From Sanguibacter gelidistatuariae (GTDB taxonomy: Bacteria; Actinomycetota; Actinomycetes; Actinomycetales; Cellulomonadaceae): DNA of 64,000 nucleotides. Position numbers and translations under genes: made by a program. Where the stretch lies: NCBI RefSeq assembly GCF_900096585.1, contig NZ_FMYH01000002.1, forward strand, positions 88,343-152,342, in the 5' to 3' direction. Below are positions 48,492-57,676 of this stretch, piece after piece (position 1 is the stretch's first letter; every line of letters begins with the position of its first letter). Under the pieces are notes generated by a model. The model saw nothing but the letters and a program-made list of their open reading frames with translations, did not search any database and was not told the DNA's origin.

Positions 48492-48495
48492 CTCC

Positions 48496-49641
48496 CTACA
48501 GCGACACGACCCGGCTGGTCGGCGCGTCCGCGCTGATCTCGGCGTAGGCCGCGACGAGCAGCGTCGGGTCGGGTCCTTCCAGGCGTGCGGGCTTCCCGAC
48601 GGCCTCCAGGACCACGAAGCGCAGCAGGTCCCCACGGGACTTCTTGTCCCGGCGCATGACCGAGAGCAGCTGCTCCCAGCGGTCCCCGCGGTAGGTCACC
48701 GGCAATCCGACGGACATGAGGATGGACCGGTGACGGTCCACGACGGAATCGTCCAGGCGGCCGGCGAGGCGGGCGAGCTCAGCCGCGAAGACCATGCCGA
48801 CCGACACAGCCGCGCCGTGCCGCCAGGCGTAACGCTCGACCTGCTCGATCGCGTGGGCGAGGGTGTGCCCGTAGTTGAGGATCTCGCGCAGCGAGGCCTC
48901 CTTGAGGTCCTCGCTGACGACCCGCGCCTTGACCGCGACGGACCGCTCGACGAGCTCGCGCACGACCGCCCACAGGTGGTCGTCGGCCACCGGCCAGGCC
49001 TGCAGCGCCGCGGCGTTCGCCTCGACGAGGTCGAGGATGAGCGGGTCCGCGATGAACCCTGTCTTGATGATCTCGGCTAGGCCTGCGACGAAGTCCCACC
49101 GGGGCAGCGTCTCCAGGGCGACGAGGTCGCAGAGCACCCCGCTGGGGCTGTGGAACGACCCGACGAGGTTCTTGCCCTCGGCCGTGTTGATGCCGGTCTT
49201 GCCGCCGACGGCCGCGTCGACCATGGCGAGCAGCGTCGTCGGGATGTGGAACACCTGGATGCCGCGCAGCCAGGTCGCCGCGATGAAGCCCGCGACGTCG
49301 GTCGTCGCGCCGCCGCCGATCGAGACGATCGCGTCGGAGCGGGTGAAGTCGGACTGGCCCAGCACCTGCCAGCAGAACGCGACGACGTCGATCGACTTGG
49401 CGCCCTCGGCGTCCGGGATCACCGCGAGGAGCGCCTCATAGCCCTGGGCGAGGAGGTCCTCGCGCACGGCCGCGGCGGAGGCCTCGAGGGCCTCGGTGTG
49501 CACGATGAGCACCTTCCGGACGCTCGTCCCGAGCAGCCCGGGCAGCTCACCGAGCAGCTGGCGCCCGATGACGACGTCGTAGGTGCGCTCGGCGGTCACC
49601 CGCACGCGGGCGGGGGGCTGGGTCTGGGGCTGGTCGCTCAC
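48496..49641 (-). CDS. aroB: 3-dehydroquinate synthase
   Basis: Second step of the shikimate pathway, an NAD- and metal-dependent cyclisation of DAHP. The 381-residue protein shows the NAD site [53 protein letters not shown] and the metal ligands in [22 protein letters not shown]. The GTG at 49641 overlaps the aroK stop (GTGA), which sets the start below the limit of the open frame. It ends the aroC-aroK-aroB unit. Confidence 0.97.
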   Translation of the reverse strand: MSDQPQTQPPARVRVTAERTYDVVIGRQLLGELPGLLGTSVRKVLIVHTEALEASAAAVREDLLAQGYEALLAVIPDAEGAKSIDVVAFCWQVLGQSDFTRSDAIVSIGGGATTDVAGFIAATWLRGIQVFHIPTTLLAMVDAAVGGKTGINTAEGKNLVGSFHSPSGVLCDLVALETLPRWDFVAGLAEIIKTGFIADPLILDLVEANAAALQAWPVADDHLWAVVRELVERSVAVKARVVSEDLKEASLREILNYGHTLAHAIEQVERYAWRHGAAVSVGMVFAAELARLAGRLDDSVVDRHRSILMSVGLPVTYRGDRWEQLLSVMRRDKKSRGDLLRFVVLEAVGKPARLEGPDPTLLVAAYAEISADAPTSRVVSL

Positions 49642-50273
49642 GCGGGGTCCTCGGTGCTCGTCGGGTGGGGCACCTCGGCCGTGAGCGCACGGAGGATCTC
49701 CTGAGCGACCTGCGAGGGCGTCTTGTTGTCGGTGTGCACGTGGACGCGCGCGACCCGTTCGTAGACGGGTCGGCGGGCGACCATGAGTGCCTGCCACTTC
49801 GAGCGGGGATTGCCGAGCAGGAGCGGCCGGGCCTGGTTGAACCCGACGCGCGGGGCGACCTGGGCGAGGCTCACGTCGAGGAACACCACGACTCCCCCGG
49901 CGGCGGAGTAGGCCGCCAGCGCGGACTCTGTGACCTCGTCCAGGACGGCGCCGCCGCCGAGGGCGAGCACGCCGTCGTGCTCGGCGAGGGCGGCCGCGAC
50001 CGCCTGACGCTCGAGGGCGCGGAAGTGGGGCTCGCCCTCGTCGAAGAAGATGTCGGCGATGGCCTTGCCGGCCGTCACCTCGACGTCCGCGTCGGTGTCC
50101 CGCCACGCCACGCCCAGGGCGTGGGCCAGGGCGTGGCCGGTCGTCGACTTGCCGGAGCCGGGCGGGCCGACGAGCACGACCCGCGGGCCGCGACCCGACG
50201 CTTGCGTGGACGGGTGCGGGGCGACCGCCGGCGCGGGGGGCGCCGAGCGAGGGGGCTGGGGAACGGGAGTCAT
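49638..50273 (-). CDS. aroK: Shikimate kinase
   Basis: Phosphorylates shikimate with ATP. The P-loop is [20 protein letters not shown], followed by [20 protein letters not shown] (shikimate-binding Asp), FRALERQAV and [10 protein letters not shown]. The 211-residue chain has an N-terminal Pro/Ala-rich extension of about 28 residues relative to the core. The ATG at 50273 is preferred; it lies 13 bp after the aroC stop. Coupled to aroB by a GTGA overlap. Confidence 0.95.
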   Translation of the reverse strand: MTPVPQPPRSAPPAPAVAPHPSTQASGRGPRVVLVGPPGSGKSTTGHALAHALGVAWRDTDADVEVTAGKAIADIFFDEGEPHFRALERQAVAAALAEHDGVLALGGGAVLDEVTESALAAYSAAGGVVVFLDVSLAQVAPRVGFNQARPLLLGNPRSKWQALMVARRPVYERVARVHVHTDNKTPSQVAQEILRALTAEVPHPTSTEDPA

Positions 50274-50286
50274 GGGGTCAGTCTCC

Positions 50287-51474
50287 TCAGCGCTGCAGCT
50301 CGGGGATGGCCGCGAGGTAGGCCTCGGCATTGCGCCGGACCTCCCCGACGGAGTCGCCACCGAACTTCTCCAGCACGACGTCGACAAGGGTCAGGGCGAC
50401 CATCGCCTCGGCGACCACGGCGGCGGGCGGGACCGCGCACACGTCGGACCGCTGGTGCTGAGCGGTGGCCGGTTCGCCCGAGGCGACGTCAACCGTCGCG
50501 AGGGCGCGCGGCACGGTCGAGATCGGCTTCATGGCGGCGCGGACGCGGAGGATCTCACCGTTGGTCATGCCACCCTCGATGCCACCGGCGCGGTTGGTTG
50601 CGCGGCGGATGACCCCGCTCGAGTCACGCGACATCTCGTCGTGGGCCTGGGACCCGCGCCGGCTCGCGGTGCGGAAGCCGTCGCCGACCTCGACGCCCTT
50701 GATCGCCTGGATGCCCATGAGCGCGGCGGCCAGCTTGGCGTCGAGGCGACGGTCGCTGTGCACGTAGCTGCCCAGCCCGGTCGGCACGTTGTAGGCGAGG
50801 ACCTCGATGACCCCACCGAGGGTGTCGGCGTCCTTGTGGCACTGGTCGATCTCGGCGACCATCGCCTCGGAGGTCGCGGAGTCGAGGCAGCGCACCGGGT
50901 CGGCGTCGAGGTAGGCGACGTCGTCGGCGGTGGGGAGCGGGGCGTCGTCGGGCACGGCGATGTGGCCGATGCTCACGACGTGCGAGACCAGGCGGATGCC
51001 CAGGGCCTGCTCGAGGAACTTCGCGGCCACTGTGCCCAGCGCGACGCGGGTCGCGGTCTCGCGCGCGGAGGCGCGCTCCAGGACCGGTCGGGCGTCGTCG
51101 AAGGCGTATTTGCGCATGCCGACGAGGTCGGCGTGGCCGGGGCGCGGGCGGGTGAGCGGGGCGTTGCGGGCGCGGTCGAGGAGCTCGGGGGCGACCGGGT
51201 CGGAGGCCATGACGTCGACCCACTTGGGCCACTCGGAGTTCCCGATCTCGATGGCCAACGGGCCGCCCTGGGTCACGCCGTGGCGCAGCCCGGCGAGGAT
51301 GCGGACCTCATCCTGCTCGAACTTCATCCGGGCGCCGCGCCCATACCCGAGCCGGCGGCGCGCCAGGGCGTCTTGGATGTCGGAGGTCAACACCTCCACA
51401 CCTGCGGGAACACCCTCGATGATGCCCACGAGTGCGGGGCCGTGCGATTCACCTGAAGTCAGCCAACGAAGCAT
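50287..51474 (-). CDS. aroC: Chorismate synthase
   Basis: Makes chorismate from EPSP with reduced FMN. The 395-residue protein has all three family signatures: [20 protein letters not shown] at the N terminus, [20 protein letters not shown] with [17 protein letters not shown], and [20 protein letters not shown]. The ATG at 51474 is the standard start. It leads the aroC-aroK-aroB unit. Upstream, where aroE, mltG and ruvX lie in relatives, the sequence changes to accessory genes, so the border of the island is within 51475-51660. Confidence 0.97.
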   Translation of the reverse strand: MLRWLTSGESHGPALVGIIEGVPAGVEVLTSDIQDALARRRLGYGRGARMKFEQDEVRILAGLRHGVTQGGPLAIEIGNSEWPKWVDVMASDPVAPELLDRARNAPLTRPRPGHADLVGMRKYAFDDARPVLERASARETATRVALGTVAAKFLEQALGIRLVSHVVSIGHIAVPDDAPLPTADDVAYLDADPVRCLDSATSEAMVAEIDQCHKDADTLGGVIEVLAYNVPTGLGSYVHSDRRLDAKLAAALMGIQAIKGVEVGDGFRTASRRGSQAHDEMSRDSSGVIRRATNRAGGIEGGMTNGEILRVRAAMKPISTVPRALATVDVASGEPATAQHQRSDVCAVPPAAVVAEAMVALTLVDVVLEKFGGDSVGEVRRNAEAYLAAIPELQR

Positions 51475-51659
51475 GCGTGCATCTTCCCACGACCCGCCGA
51501 CACCGGCTGCGAGCGCCCGCAGATCGGACGCGGGCGCGTTCTGCCCGACGCCGTCCCCCGCCTCGCGCGGCCGGCTCGCGCCGTCACTACTATGGTTCCG
51601 CAGAGTCTCGCTCACCGTCGTACCCACAACCGCTCTCCCAGCGTGAACCTGGACGTCGC
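51475..51659. other. Border region upstream of aroC
   Basis: No gene is seen. It should hold the aroC promoter (minus strand; a CATAGT near 51590 is a possible -10 without a clear -35). At 51541 a CTGCCCGACGCCGT sequence occurs that is found again at 53943 and 54978. Confidence 0.4.
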
Positions 51660-51929
51660 TCACTCCACCGTCTCGTCCCGGCGTGGGCGAACCCGCTGCG
51701 GCAGCCCTTGATCTGCCCGGGCCCGGCCGACGTCGGTGTTCAGCGGCTCGGTGGCCTCGATCACGGCGTCGGTGAGTCCGAGGACGTTCAGCACGGCGAC
51801 GACGTTGTGCAGCCCGGCTGTACCCTCGCCTCGCTCGATGCTGCGGAGCGTGTTCCGGGTGACCCCTGCGCGTAACGCGAGCTCGGTGGCCGGGATGTTG
51901 TGGATCTTGCGCCAGCGCGTGAGATTGTC
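51660..51929 (-). pseudogene. XRE-family helix-turn-helix remnant
   Basis: The last 89 residues of the frame form a good XRE-type DNA-binding protein: [40 protein letters not shown] and the tail [20 protein letters not shown], typical of antitoxins that precede hipA-like toxin genes. No ATG, GTG or TTG stands just before the homology; the frame farther upstream has no protein character. No hipA lies downstream, where aroC follows. I read it as the leftover of a second hipBA-like module, with its start and toxin lost. Confidence 0.6.
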
Positions 51930-51978
51930 CCTACGCCGGGTACTTGACCGAGCGCAGGAGCTCTCCCGCCCCGCACAC

Positions 51979-52287
51979 TCAGCCGAACCGCAGCCTGTCC
52001 ACCATGACGTCTGCCTCGTCGAGCACGTCACCGGCCGCCCAGGCCATGTCGCGCTTGGACGCTGTGATGGGGCGCAGCACACCCGCGGCGGCCGACCCGG
52101 CGCGGGCACGCACCCGGTCCTGCCACACCTGCGGCAGGGCGACCCGGCGCTGCGCGGACACCACCGCCTCACGCGCCGCACGGATAGTGCGCGGTTGGAG
52201 CCAGCGATCCGGTTCTGGACAGTGCCCAATCGCGCATATACCAGCAGTTACACCTCCTACTGCAGATTTATGCAATGATCGATCCAT
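51979..52287 (-). other. Unrecognised open frame, possibly a gene fragment
   Basis: The last 78 residues of this minus-strand frame look protein-like (RWLQPRTIRAAREAVVSAQR, VLRPITASKRDMAWAAGDVL, DEADVMVDRLRFG) with amphipathic helices, but I recognise no family. Its 5' part overlaps the hipB start region on the other strand and lacks coding character. It may be the end of a gene cut by insertion of hipBA. Confidence 0.3.
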
Positions 52288-52618
52288 GAAGCGGTCTCGA
52301 ACCTACCTCCCAGCCACGACGCACGCGCTGCAAGCGCTCGGGGCGCAGATCGCTGCTGGCCGCCGCGAAATGGGCTGGAGCGCCGCGGAGCTCGCGGGCA
52401 GGCTGGGAGTGACCGCTCCCCTGGTGACCCGGATCGAGAAGGGCGCTCCAGGAACCGCTGTCGGCACCGTCCTGGAGGCAGCCATCCTGTGTGGCGTCCC
52501 ACTGTTCGGCGCCGACCCCGACGACCTCGACGACGTGGCTGAGCGGACCCGGGACCGCCTGGCCCTGCTGCCCCAGCGCGTCCGGTCACACCGGATCGAG
52601 ATCGACAATGACTTCTGA
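52286..52618 (+). CDS. HipB-like antitoxin, XRE family
   Basis: A 110-residue XRE DNA-binding protein (ALGAQIAAGRREMGWSAAEL, AGRLGVTAPLVTRIEKGAPG) directly upstream of and overlapping hipA, thus the presumed antitoxin and autorepressor. The C-terminal part is acidic (DPDDLDDVAERTRDR). The ATG at 52286 is preceded by an AT-rich stretch (52225-52285, with CTGCAGATTTATGCA) that contrasts with the surrounding GC-rich DNA and probably holds promoter and operator. The stop overlaps the hipA start by 11 bp. Confidence 0.85.
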   Translation: MKRSRTYLPATTHALQALGAQIAAGRREMGWSAAELAGRLGVTAPLVTRIEKGAPGTAVGTVLEAAILCGVPLFGADPDDLDDVAERTRDRLALLPQRVRSHRIEIDNDF

Positions 52619-53912
52619 GCAGCCCGGTGGCGCGGCGCGCGCCCCGGTGTATGTGTGGACATGGCTGCCCGGCACCACAGTTCCCGTCGTCGCGGGTGCA
52701 CTGCAGGGCACGGGCCGCGCTCTGAGGGGTGAGCCCGTGCTCGCCTTCCGCTACGCCGCGAGCTACCTCCGCCGCCCCGCCCGGGTGTCCCTGTTCACCC
52801 CCGAGCTTCCGTTGACCGACGCGACCCACGACCCGACGAGCACCCCCAAGCGCGCACCCCTCCCCTTGGCCGGGTGCCTGCGCGACGCGGCCCCGGACGC
52901 CTGGGGGCGTCGAGTGATCAACCTGCGCCTGTCCAGCAGCCCCGAGGCGGACCTGTCGGAGACGACCTATCTCCTCGCCTCAGGCAGCGACCGCATCGGC
53001 GCCCTGGACTTCCAGGAGTCGCCCACCTACTACGTCCCGCGGGAGGGCGAGGCGACTCTCGACCAGCTGGTCCGCGTCGTCGAGCTGGTGGAGGCGGGAG
53101 AAGAGCTGCCACCGTCGTTGGTGGCCGCCGCCGGGCACGGCACCTCGATCGGCGGCGCCCGACCCAAGGCGCTGCTGACCGACGGCGGTCGGCACCTGAT
53201 CGCCAAGTTCTCCTCCACGACCGATGCGCGCCCGGTCGTCAAGGCCGAGGCGGTCGCGATGATGCTGGCCGAGCATGCCGGGCTGAGCGTCGCTCCCGTG
53301 GAGATGGTGCAGGCCGCGGGCAAGGACGTCCTCCTCGTGGAGCGATTCGACCGCGTTGTCGTCCCCCTCCCCGACGGGACGCAGGGCCATGCCCGCCGCC
53401 AGATGCTCTCGATGCTGACCGTGCTCGGCCTGACAGAGATGGGCTCGCGGCACACCAGCTACGCCGAGCTCGCACACACGATCCGTAGCGGCGTCTGGAC
53501 CGAGGTGCCGGCGACCCTCCGCGAACTGTTCAGCCGGCTCGTGTTCAACATCTACACCGGCAACAACGACGACCACCTGCGCAACCTCGCGGCGTTCTGG
53601 GACGGCACCCGGCTCGAGCTCACACCCGCCTACGACCTCGCTCCTCAACCTCGTGCCACGAACACCTCAAGCCAAGCCATCGGGATCACCCGCGACGGAC
53701 GCCGCTCCAGCCAGCTGAGGCTCTGCCGCGAGGTCGCCGGCGACTTCCTCCTCACCACCGGCGAGGCAGACCAGATCATCGATCACGTCGGAGCGGCGGT
53801 CCGCGACCACTGGGACGAGGCGTGCGACCGCGCACGGGTCACCGCCGCCGAGAAGAAGCAGCTGTGGGGCCGGGAGTTCTGGAACCCCTACATCTTCTAC
53901 GACGAGGCCTGA
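52608..53912 (+). CDS. HipA-family Ser/Thr kinase toxin
   Basis: HipA toxins phosphorylate glutamyl-tRNA synthetase or related targets and cause growth arrest. The 434-residue protein has the P-loop-like GTSIGGARPKALLTDGGRHL, the lysine strand HLIAKFSSTTDARPVVKAEA, ERFDRVVVPLPDG, the catalytic NNDDHLRNLAAFW and the metal motif LTPAYDLAPQP. All kinase residues look present. Its target is not predictable. The ATG at 52608 lies inside the hipB end, giving coupled translation. It is followed by 150 bp without a gene. Confidence 0.9.
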   Translation: MTSEQPGGAARAPVYVWTWLPGTTVPVVAGALQGTGRALRGEPVLAFRYAASYLRRPARVSLFTPELPLTDATHDPTSTPKRAPLPLAGCLRDAAPDAWGRRVINLRLSSSPEADLSETTYLLASGSDRIGALDFQESPTYYVPREGEATLDQLVRVVELVEAGEELPPSLVAAAGHGTSIGGARPKALLTDGGRHLIAKFSSTTDARPVVKAEAVAMMLAEHAGLSVAPVEMVQAAGKDVLLVERFDRVVVPLPDGTQGHARRQMLSMLTVLGLTEMGSRHTSYAELAHTIRSGVWTEVPATLRELFSRLVFNIYTGNNDDHLRNLAAFWDGTRLELTPAYDLAPQPRATNTSSQAIGITRDGRRSSQLRLCREVAGDFLLTTGEADQIIDHVGAAVRDHWDEACDRARVTAAEKKQLWGREFWNPYIFYDEA

Positions 53913-54063
53913 CCCGAGGCCGTTGGTTCTCCAGCTGCCTCCCTGCCCGACGCCGTCCCTCACTTCGTCCCGAAGCTCGCCGCCAGCCACCACCCACACG
54001 CGGTCTCACCTTTGACCCTCCCAAAGTTGATTTGCGGCACGGCCCGTTGACGCTAGGGCAACC

Positions 54064-55092
54064 GTGTCACCCCCCAAGGAGCTGGCCGTCGCCGAGCTCC
54101 TCAGCCGCGGCACCCACGTCGCACTCGACGTCGTGGCGAACGTCCGTGCAACGGAGGAGGCGATCACCGCCCTCGCCGATCGCACCCGCGAGGTCACCAC
54201 GGCCGACATCGAACACCTGCAGCACGTCATCGAACCGCCGTTAGTCGCCGGCCTGCGCACCCGGCGCGCCCTCATCCATACGGCCCTGCGCCGCACGGAT
54301 GCGCTGCGGAACACCCTCATCCCGATCAGCACCGTCTTCGCCGGCGACCCCATGGCCTACATCTCCGGGCTCAGTGCCTTCCGCGCAGACCCGCCCCGCC
54401 TGGACGACTGGATCATCGCCTTTGCGCAGGCAGCAGAGCTCGCTGCGGGAAATGCGGTGCGCCTGTCCGACGACCTGGCTGACCTCGACCGACGAGTTCG
54501 CGTCGACCTCGTCGTCCACCGCCAGGCCCGCGGAGCCTCACAGGCCAAGCTCCGCAGCGACGCAGTGGTCCTACGCATCCTCGACACACTCGCCACCAAT
54601 CCGGTGCTGACCATCGAGACGGCCGCAAGGAAGCACGGGGTGTCGACCGCCGCCGCGCACCGCGCCCTCGTCGAGCTCGCCAACGCCGGCATCCTCGGCC
54701 GCACCAAGGACCACAAGGGCAAGCTCATCTGCTGGACCGCCGACCGGCATCTCGCGCTCGTGGCACTGACCGAACGCAGCAACCGGGTCGGCGCTGGCGA
54801 TACAGGAGTTCGTGGCCCACGTCTGGGGCCGCCCGTTCCTGCCATCGATCAGTCTGGGCGGCTTCGCGGTCACCCGGAGGCAGACGTCACATCTGGTCCC
54901 GCGATGAATGGAGCTCCTGCCAGCCGAGGCCGTGCCACAAGGCACCCCCACCTCCGGCACCAGCTCTCCAAACGCCTCTGCCCGACGCCGTTCCGCACCT
55001 GGTCTCGCGGCTCACCGCCCGTTGCACCTCAACCTCCGGAGGCACAAGGCGCAGGCGCCACCGACTACCAGGGCGAGGAGGACGCACCTTGA
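54064..55092 (+). pseudogene. Fic-family gene with deleted catalytic core
   Basis: The frame joins an N-terminal Fic piece (SPPKELAVAELLSRGTHVAL, VVANVRATEEAITALADRTR, VTTADIEHLQHVI, residues 1-58) directly to the region after the active site (RTRRALIHTALRRTDALRN, TLIPISTVFAGDPMAYISGL) and a C-terminal winged helix (RKHGVSTAAAHRALVELANA). Where relatives have about 100 residues ending in HPFxDGNGRxGR, only EPPLVAGLRTRR remains. The deletion keeps frame. The extreme N terminus is also missing, and the last 100 codons (after SNRVGAGD) have no protein character. It cannot AMPylate; I call it a pseudogene, though a DNA-binding fragment might persist. Confidence 0.75.
54978..55019. repeat. Dispersed 42-bp sequence, second copy
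   Basis: This segment matches 53943-53984 at 34 of 42 bases, starting CTGCCCGACGCCGT and ending CTCACCGCC; a shorter match begins at 51541. The copies lie after hipA, inside the decayed end of the Fic frame, and upstream of aroC. The nature is unknown: either a small dispersed element or remnants of a duplicated coding piece. Confidence 0.4.
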
Positions 55093-55173
55093 GGTCCTCA
55101 CTGAAATGCACTGTCGGTGGCACTGGAGGTCTGGCGCCGGGAGCTGCTCGGACGCCACCGGCGCGGCAGCAGC

Positions 55174-55371
55174 AGCCCGATCGTCGGCTTGCCGCACCCA
55201 TCGTGCGACAGTCTTCTCGTTGTAGCCAAGCCACCGCGCGACGAGTTGAGCCGCCCCGTGCGTCACGTCCAAGTCGTCGCACAGTCCTCGAGCCATCCGG
55301 ACGGCCACAGACCTCTCCTGCTCCGTATACCGCCGAGCACTCGAAGTCCTCGAGTCTCGCTCTTCACTCAT
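55174..55371 (-). mobile_element. IS3-family transposase OrfA remnant
   Basis: From the ATG at 55371 the frame reads RRYTEQERSVAVRMARGL, THGAAQLVARWLGYNEKTVA, RWVRQADDRA, the helix-turn-helix start of an IS3-type OrfA. Similarity stops after about 66 residues and no OrfB follows; the frame runs on meaninglessly to 55012. No terminal inverted repeats could be placed. It is a decayed insertion sequence between the Fic remnant and the cas operon. Confidence 0.7.
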
Positions 55372-55694
55372 GACTTCTCCTCGCTACCGAGGCCAGGGTG
55401 GTCGAAGTGCACCCCAGACCGCCACGCCTTCGCCTACGCGAAGCATCGTTTGTCCCGAATCGCACTACCGGGCGCGACTTCCGGACCACTGCGCGTCCCC
55501 GCGCACTAGAGGGGCCGCGCGAGCAGGTCATCATCGACCACCCACGAGGGACACCTCACCCGTAAATCGTCTCATCCAAAAGGATCTTCGACCATCGGAA
55601 GGTGATTAATGCGCTACAAGGCGCAACTTCGTTGATTCAGCCCCAAGATGGACTCGTAGATCCCAATGACGCCATCTACTACCAAGGAGCCAGC
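55372..55694. other. Upstream region of the cas operon
   Basis: No gene is supported here. It must contain the promoter of the cas operon, but no convincing -35/-10 pair is seen. AT-richer patches lie at 55560-55600 and 55625-55645. The AAGGAG site for cas6e is at 55684-55689. Confidence 0.4.
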
Positions 55695-56387
55695 ATGAGT
55701 CCCACCCTGACCCAGATGACAATCAGCCCAGTCGTCCGAGACACACTCGAAAGCAACCGCAACCGCGGACATGTGCACATTATGACGGGGTTTGCGCGCG
55801 GGCTCGGCCGCAGCCCGCGCGCGGCCGCCGGTGTCTTGTGGCATCTCGACACGCGACGCAACGAGCTGCTCGTCCAGTCCACGGAGCCAGCGCAGCGCCC
55901 CGACATCCTCGGCGCCGTGATCAGATCCCGCAGCATCGACTCCCCCACCCTCGGCCAGGCCGTCACGGTCAAGGTGAGCATCGCCTGCCTCAAGACACCA
56001 CCCTCCGACGTCCCGGTCGAGCTGCGCGGCGAGCTCCAGAAGGGCAAGTGCTATCGATCCCGCACGGTCGTCGTGCCTGAGGCTGAGCGCGCCGCCTGGG
56101 CCCTGCGACGGCTCACCGCGATCGGCCTCGATGTCGTGGCCGAGTCGTTGATGCTCAGCCGGCTCCACCACGCCTCCCTCGGCGGGTCCCAGCGCGGGAT
56201 CCCCTACGTCGACCTGTCCGTCGAGGCACGAGTGCAAGACCCAGTTGCGCTCCACGGCGCAATGGTCAATGGCGTCGGCAAAGGCCGCTCCTACGGCCTC
56301 GCGCTCCTCCGTGTGACCACCGCACCAACCACTCCCCAGATGCCCACCCCATCGACCGACCCCAAGACCGAAGGAGAAGCACGATGA
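55695..56387 (+). CDS. cas6e: Cas6e-like CRISPR RNA endoribonuclease
   Basis: Cas6e (Cse3/CasE) cuts pre-crRNA at the base of the type I-E repeat hairpin. The 230-residue protein fits by pattern: RGHVHIMTGF (His28 is at the place of the catalytic His of PYEMHRTL-type motifs; the nearby Tyr appears replaced), GVLWHLDTRRNELLVQSTEP, VPVELRGELQKGKCYRSRTV and the C-terminal glycine-rich loop VNGVGKGRSYGLALLRV, preceded by EARVQDPVALHGAMV. The ATG at 55695 has AAGGAG five bases upstream; the frame opens 31 codons earlier without similarity. It is coupled to csb1 by ATGA. Cas6e beside type I-G genes is unexpected. Family assignment is by eye and needs a profile search. Confidence 0.8.
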   Translation: MSPTLTQMTISPVVRDTLESNRNRGHVHIMTGFARGLGRSPRAAAGVLWHLDTRRNELLVQSTEPAQRPDILGAVIRSRSIDSPTLGQAVTVKVSIACLKTPPSDVPVELRGELQKGKCYRSRTVVVPEAERAAWALRRLTAIGLDVVAESLMLSRLHHASLGGSQRGIPYVDLSVEARVQDPVALHGAMVNGVGKGRSYGLALLRVTTAPTTPQMPTPSTDPKTEGEAR

Positions 56388-57673
56388 CGAACACCCTCAA
56401 GGACACCGTCCGCGCGCACATCAGCGACCCGTCCGTCTCCGGCCTCATCGGCGAGGTCGAGTACGAGCCGCTCGGGGGCCGATCCGCCGCGGTCGCTCCC
56501 CCGACCTACGCCGGGGACGTCGCCGACAAGAAGAAGGCCCTTACGCACGCCTACACGCAGAGTGCCTTCGTCCCGGCCCGCCGCGGAGACGGATGGTTGC
56601 TCGACATCGCCCAGTATCCAGACGGCGCCCCACGGACCGCCCCCCGCGTCGTCATCGATAGCGTCGGATCCCAGAGCGGACGAGCCGAGACCGCCCTATG
56701 GACCGAACAGTCCAGGCTCAACGTCCGCCTCCCCGGCATCGTCGTCAGCGGGACGGCGGCCGCCGAATCCAGCGACGACCCGGCCGTCCGGCGGGCGCTC
56801 GACATCAACGTCAGCAGCTGGGAGCTCGCGCACCGCCACGTCGACGCGTGGATCCGCTTCGCGACCCAAGACGGCACGACCCAGATCTGGCAGCAGACCG
56901 CGACCGACGCCGGGTCCACGGACAACCTCAAGGCCATCATCACTGCCGCGAGCCCCGAGAACGCCAACCTGCTCTTCTCCCACTTCCCCAACGCGTGCCT
57001 CTACGGCTTCTGGCTCTCCTCCGGCGTCGCCGCACGGCACCGCCTCGCCCGCGCCTATTCCTCGGAGATCACCGGCTTCGGAGCCCACGCCGTCGCAGCC
57101 GGCGCCACCAAGCTCGACGCCGCCGGGGGCGCGAGCAACGAATCGGGCGCCACCGTCAACGACGCCCTGCAACTGACCGTCGAGGCCAAACGGACCACAA
57201 AGACGAAGAGGCCGTCGGAGTTCGGCTTCGGGCAGGTCCCCAACCATCCCGAGGACCGCGCGTACGTGTGCGAGCTCATCCTGCAACAGACCTCCCTCTC
57301 ACTACAGGTGCTCCGGTCACTCAAGTACGACTCCCCCGAGCAGGCCACCGCCGCGACGACAGTGCTCACCCTCCTTGCCCTCGCCGGACACTACCTCAGC
57401 AGCCAGGACGGCTTCCTACGCTCGGGCTGCTCCCTGGTCGCTGTCGACGAGCGGTGGGGCTGGCGCCGGCGCGGCTCCCGCACGCCCGGACCCCTCGTGA
57501 TCTCCGGCCTCGACGAGATCGTCGACGCGCTCCGCGAGGCCCTCGCCGACGCCGAGGCGACGGGCCTGTCCTTCGCCGCGCCGGTGACGGTGGGGCTTTC
57601 CGACGCGGAGGCCGGGCTCATCACGGCCCGTGTCACCACCGAGATCACGAAGACCACGATCGACGAGGGTTGA
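56384..57673 (+). CDS. csb1: Type I-G (I-U) Cas7 subunit Csb1, GSU0053 family
   Basis: Csb1 is the Cas7-type backbone of subtype I-G (formerly I-U) Cascade and binds the crRNA spacer. The 429-residue protein shows the family stretch APRVVIDSVGSQSGRAETAL near residue 90, a later RLARAYSSEITGFGAHAV, and YVCELILQQTSLSLQVLR followed by LSSQDGFLRSGCSLVAVDER. It overlaps cas6e by 4 bp and ends 3 bp before csb2. The order csb1-csb2 is that of known I-G loci such as Geobacter sulfurreducens. No Cas7e (Cse4) is present. Confidence 0.82.
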   Translation: MTNTLKDTVRAHISDPSVSGLIGEVEYEPLGGRSAAVAPPTYAGDVADKKKALTHAYTQSAFVPARRGDGWLLDIAQYPDGAPRTAPRVVIDSVGSQSGRAETALWTEQSRLNVRLPGIVVSGTAAAESSDDPAVRRALDINVSSWELAHRHVDAWIRFATQDGTTQIWQQTATDAGSTDNLKAIITAASPENANLLFSHFPNACLYGFWLSSGVAARHRLARAYSSEITGFGAHAVAAGATKLDAAGGASNESGATVNDALQLTVEAKRTTKTKRPSEFGFGQVPNHPEDRAYVCELILQQTSLSLQVLRSLKYDSPEQATAATTVLTLLALAGHYLSSQDGFLRSGCSLVAVDERWGWRRRGSRTPGPLVISGLDEIVDALREALADAEATGLSFAAPVTVGLSDAEAGLITARVTTEITKTTIDEG

Positions 57674-57676
57674 GAC

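Noticed and set aside
54790..55092. C-terminal 100 residues of the degraded Fic frame as a domain
   Set aside because: The sequence is Arg/Pro-rich noise after the winged helix ends; it likely reads out of the original frame.
55602..55694. Upstream start for cas6e
   Set aside because: The extra 31 residues lack similarity, and the ATG at 55695 has an AAGGAG at the right distance.
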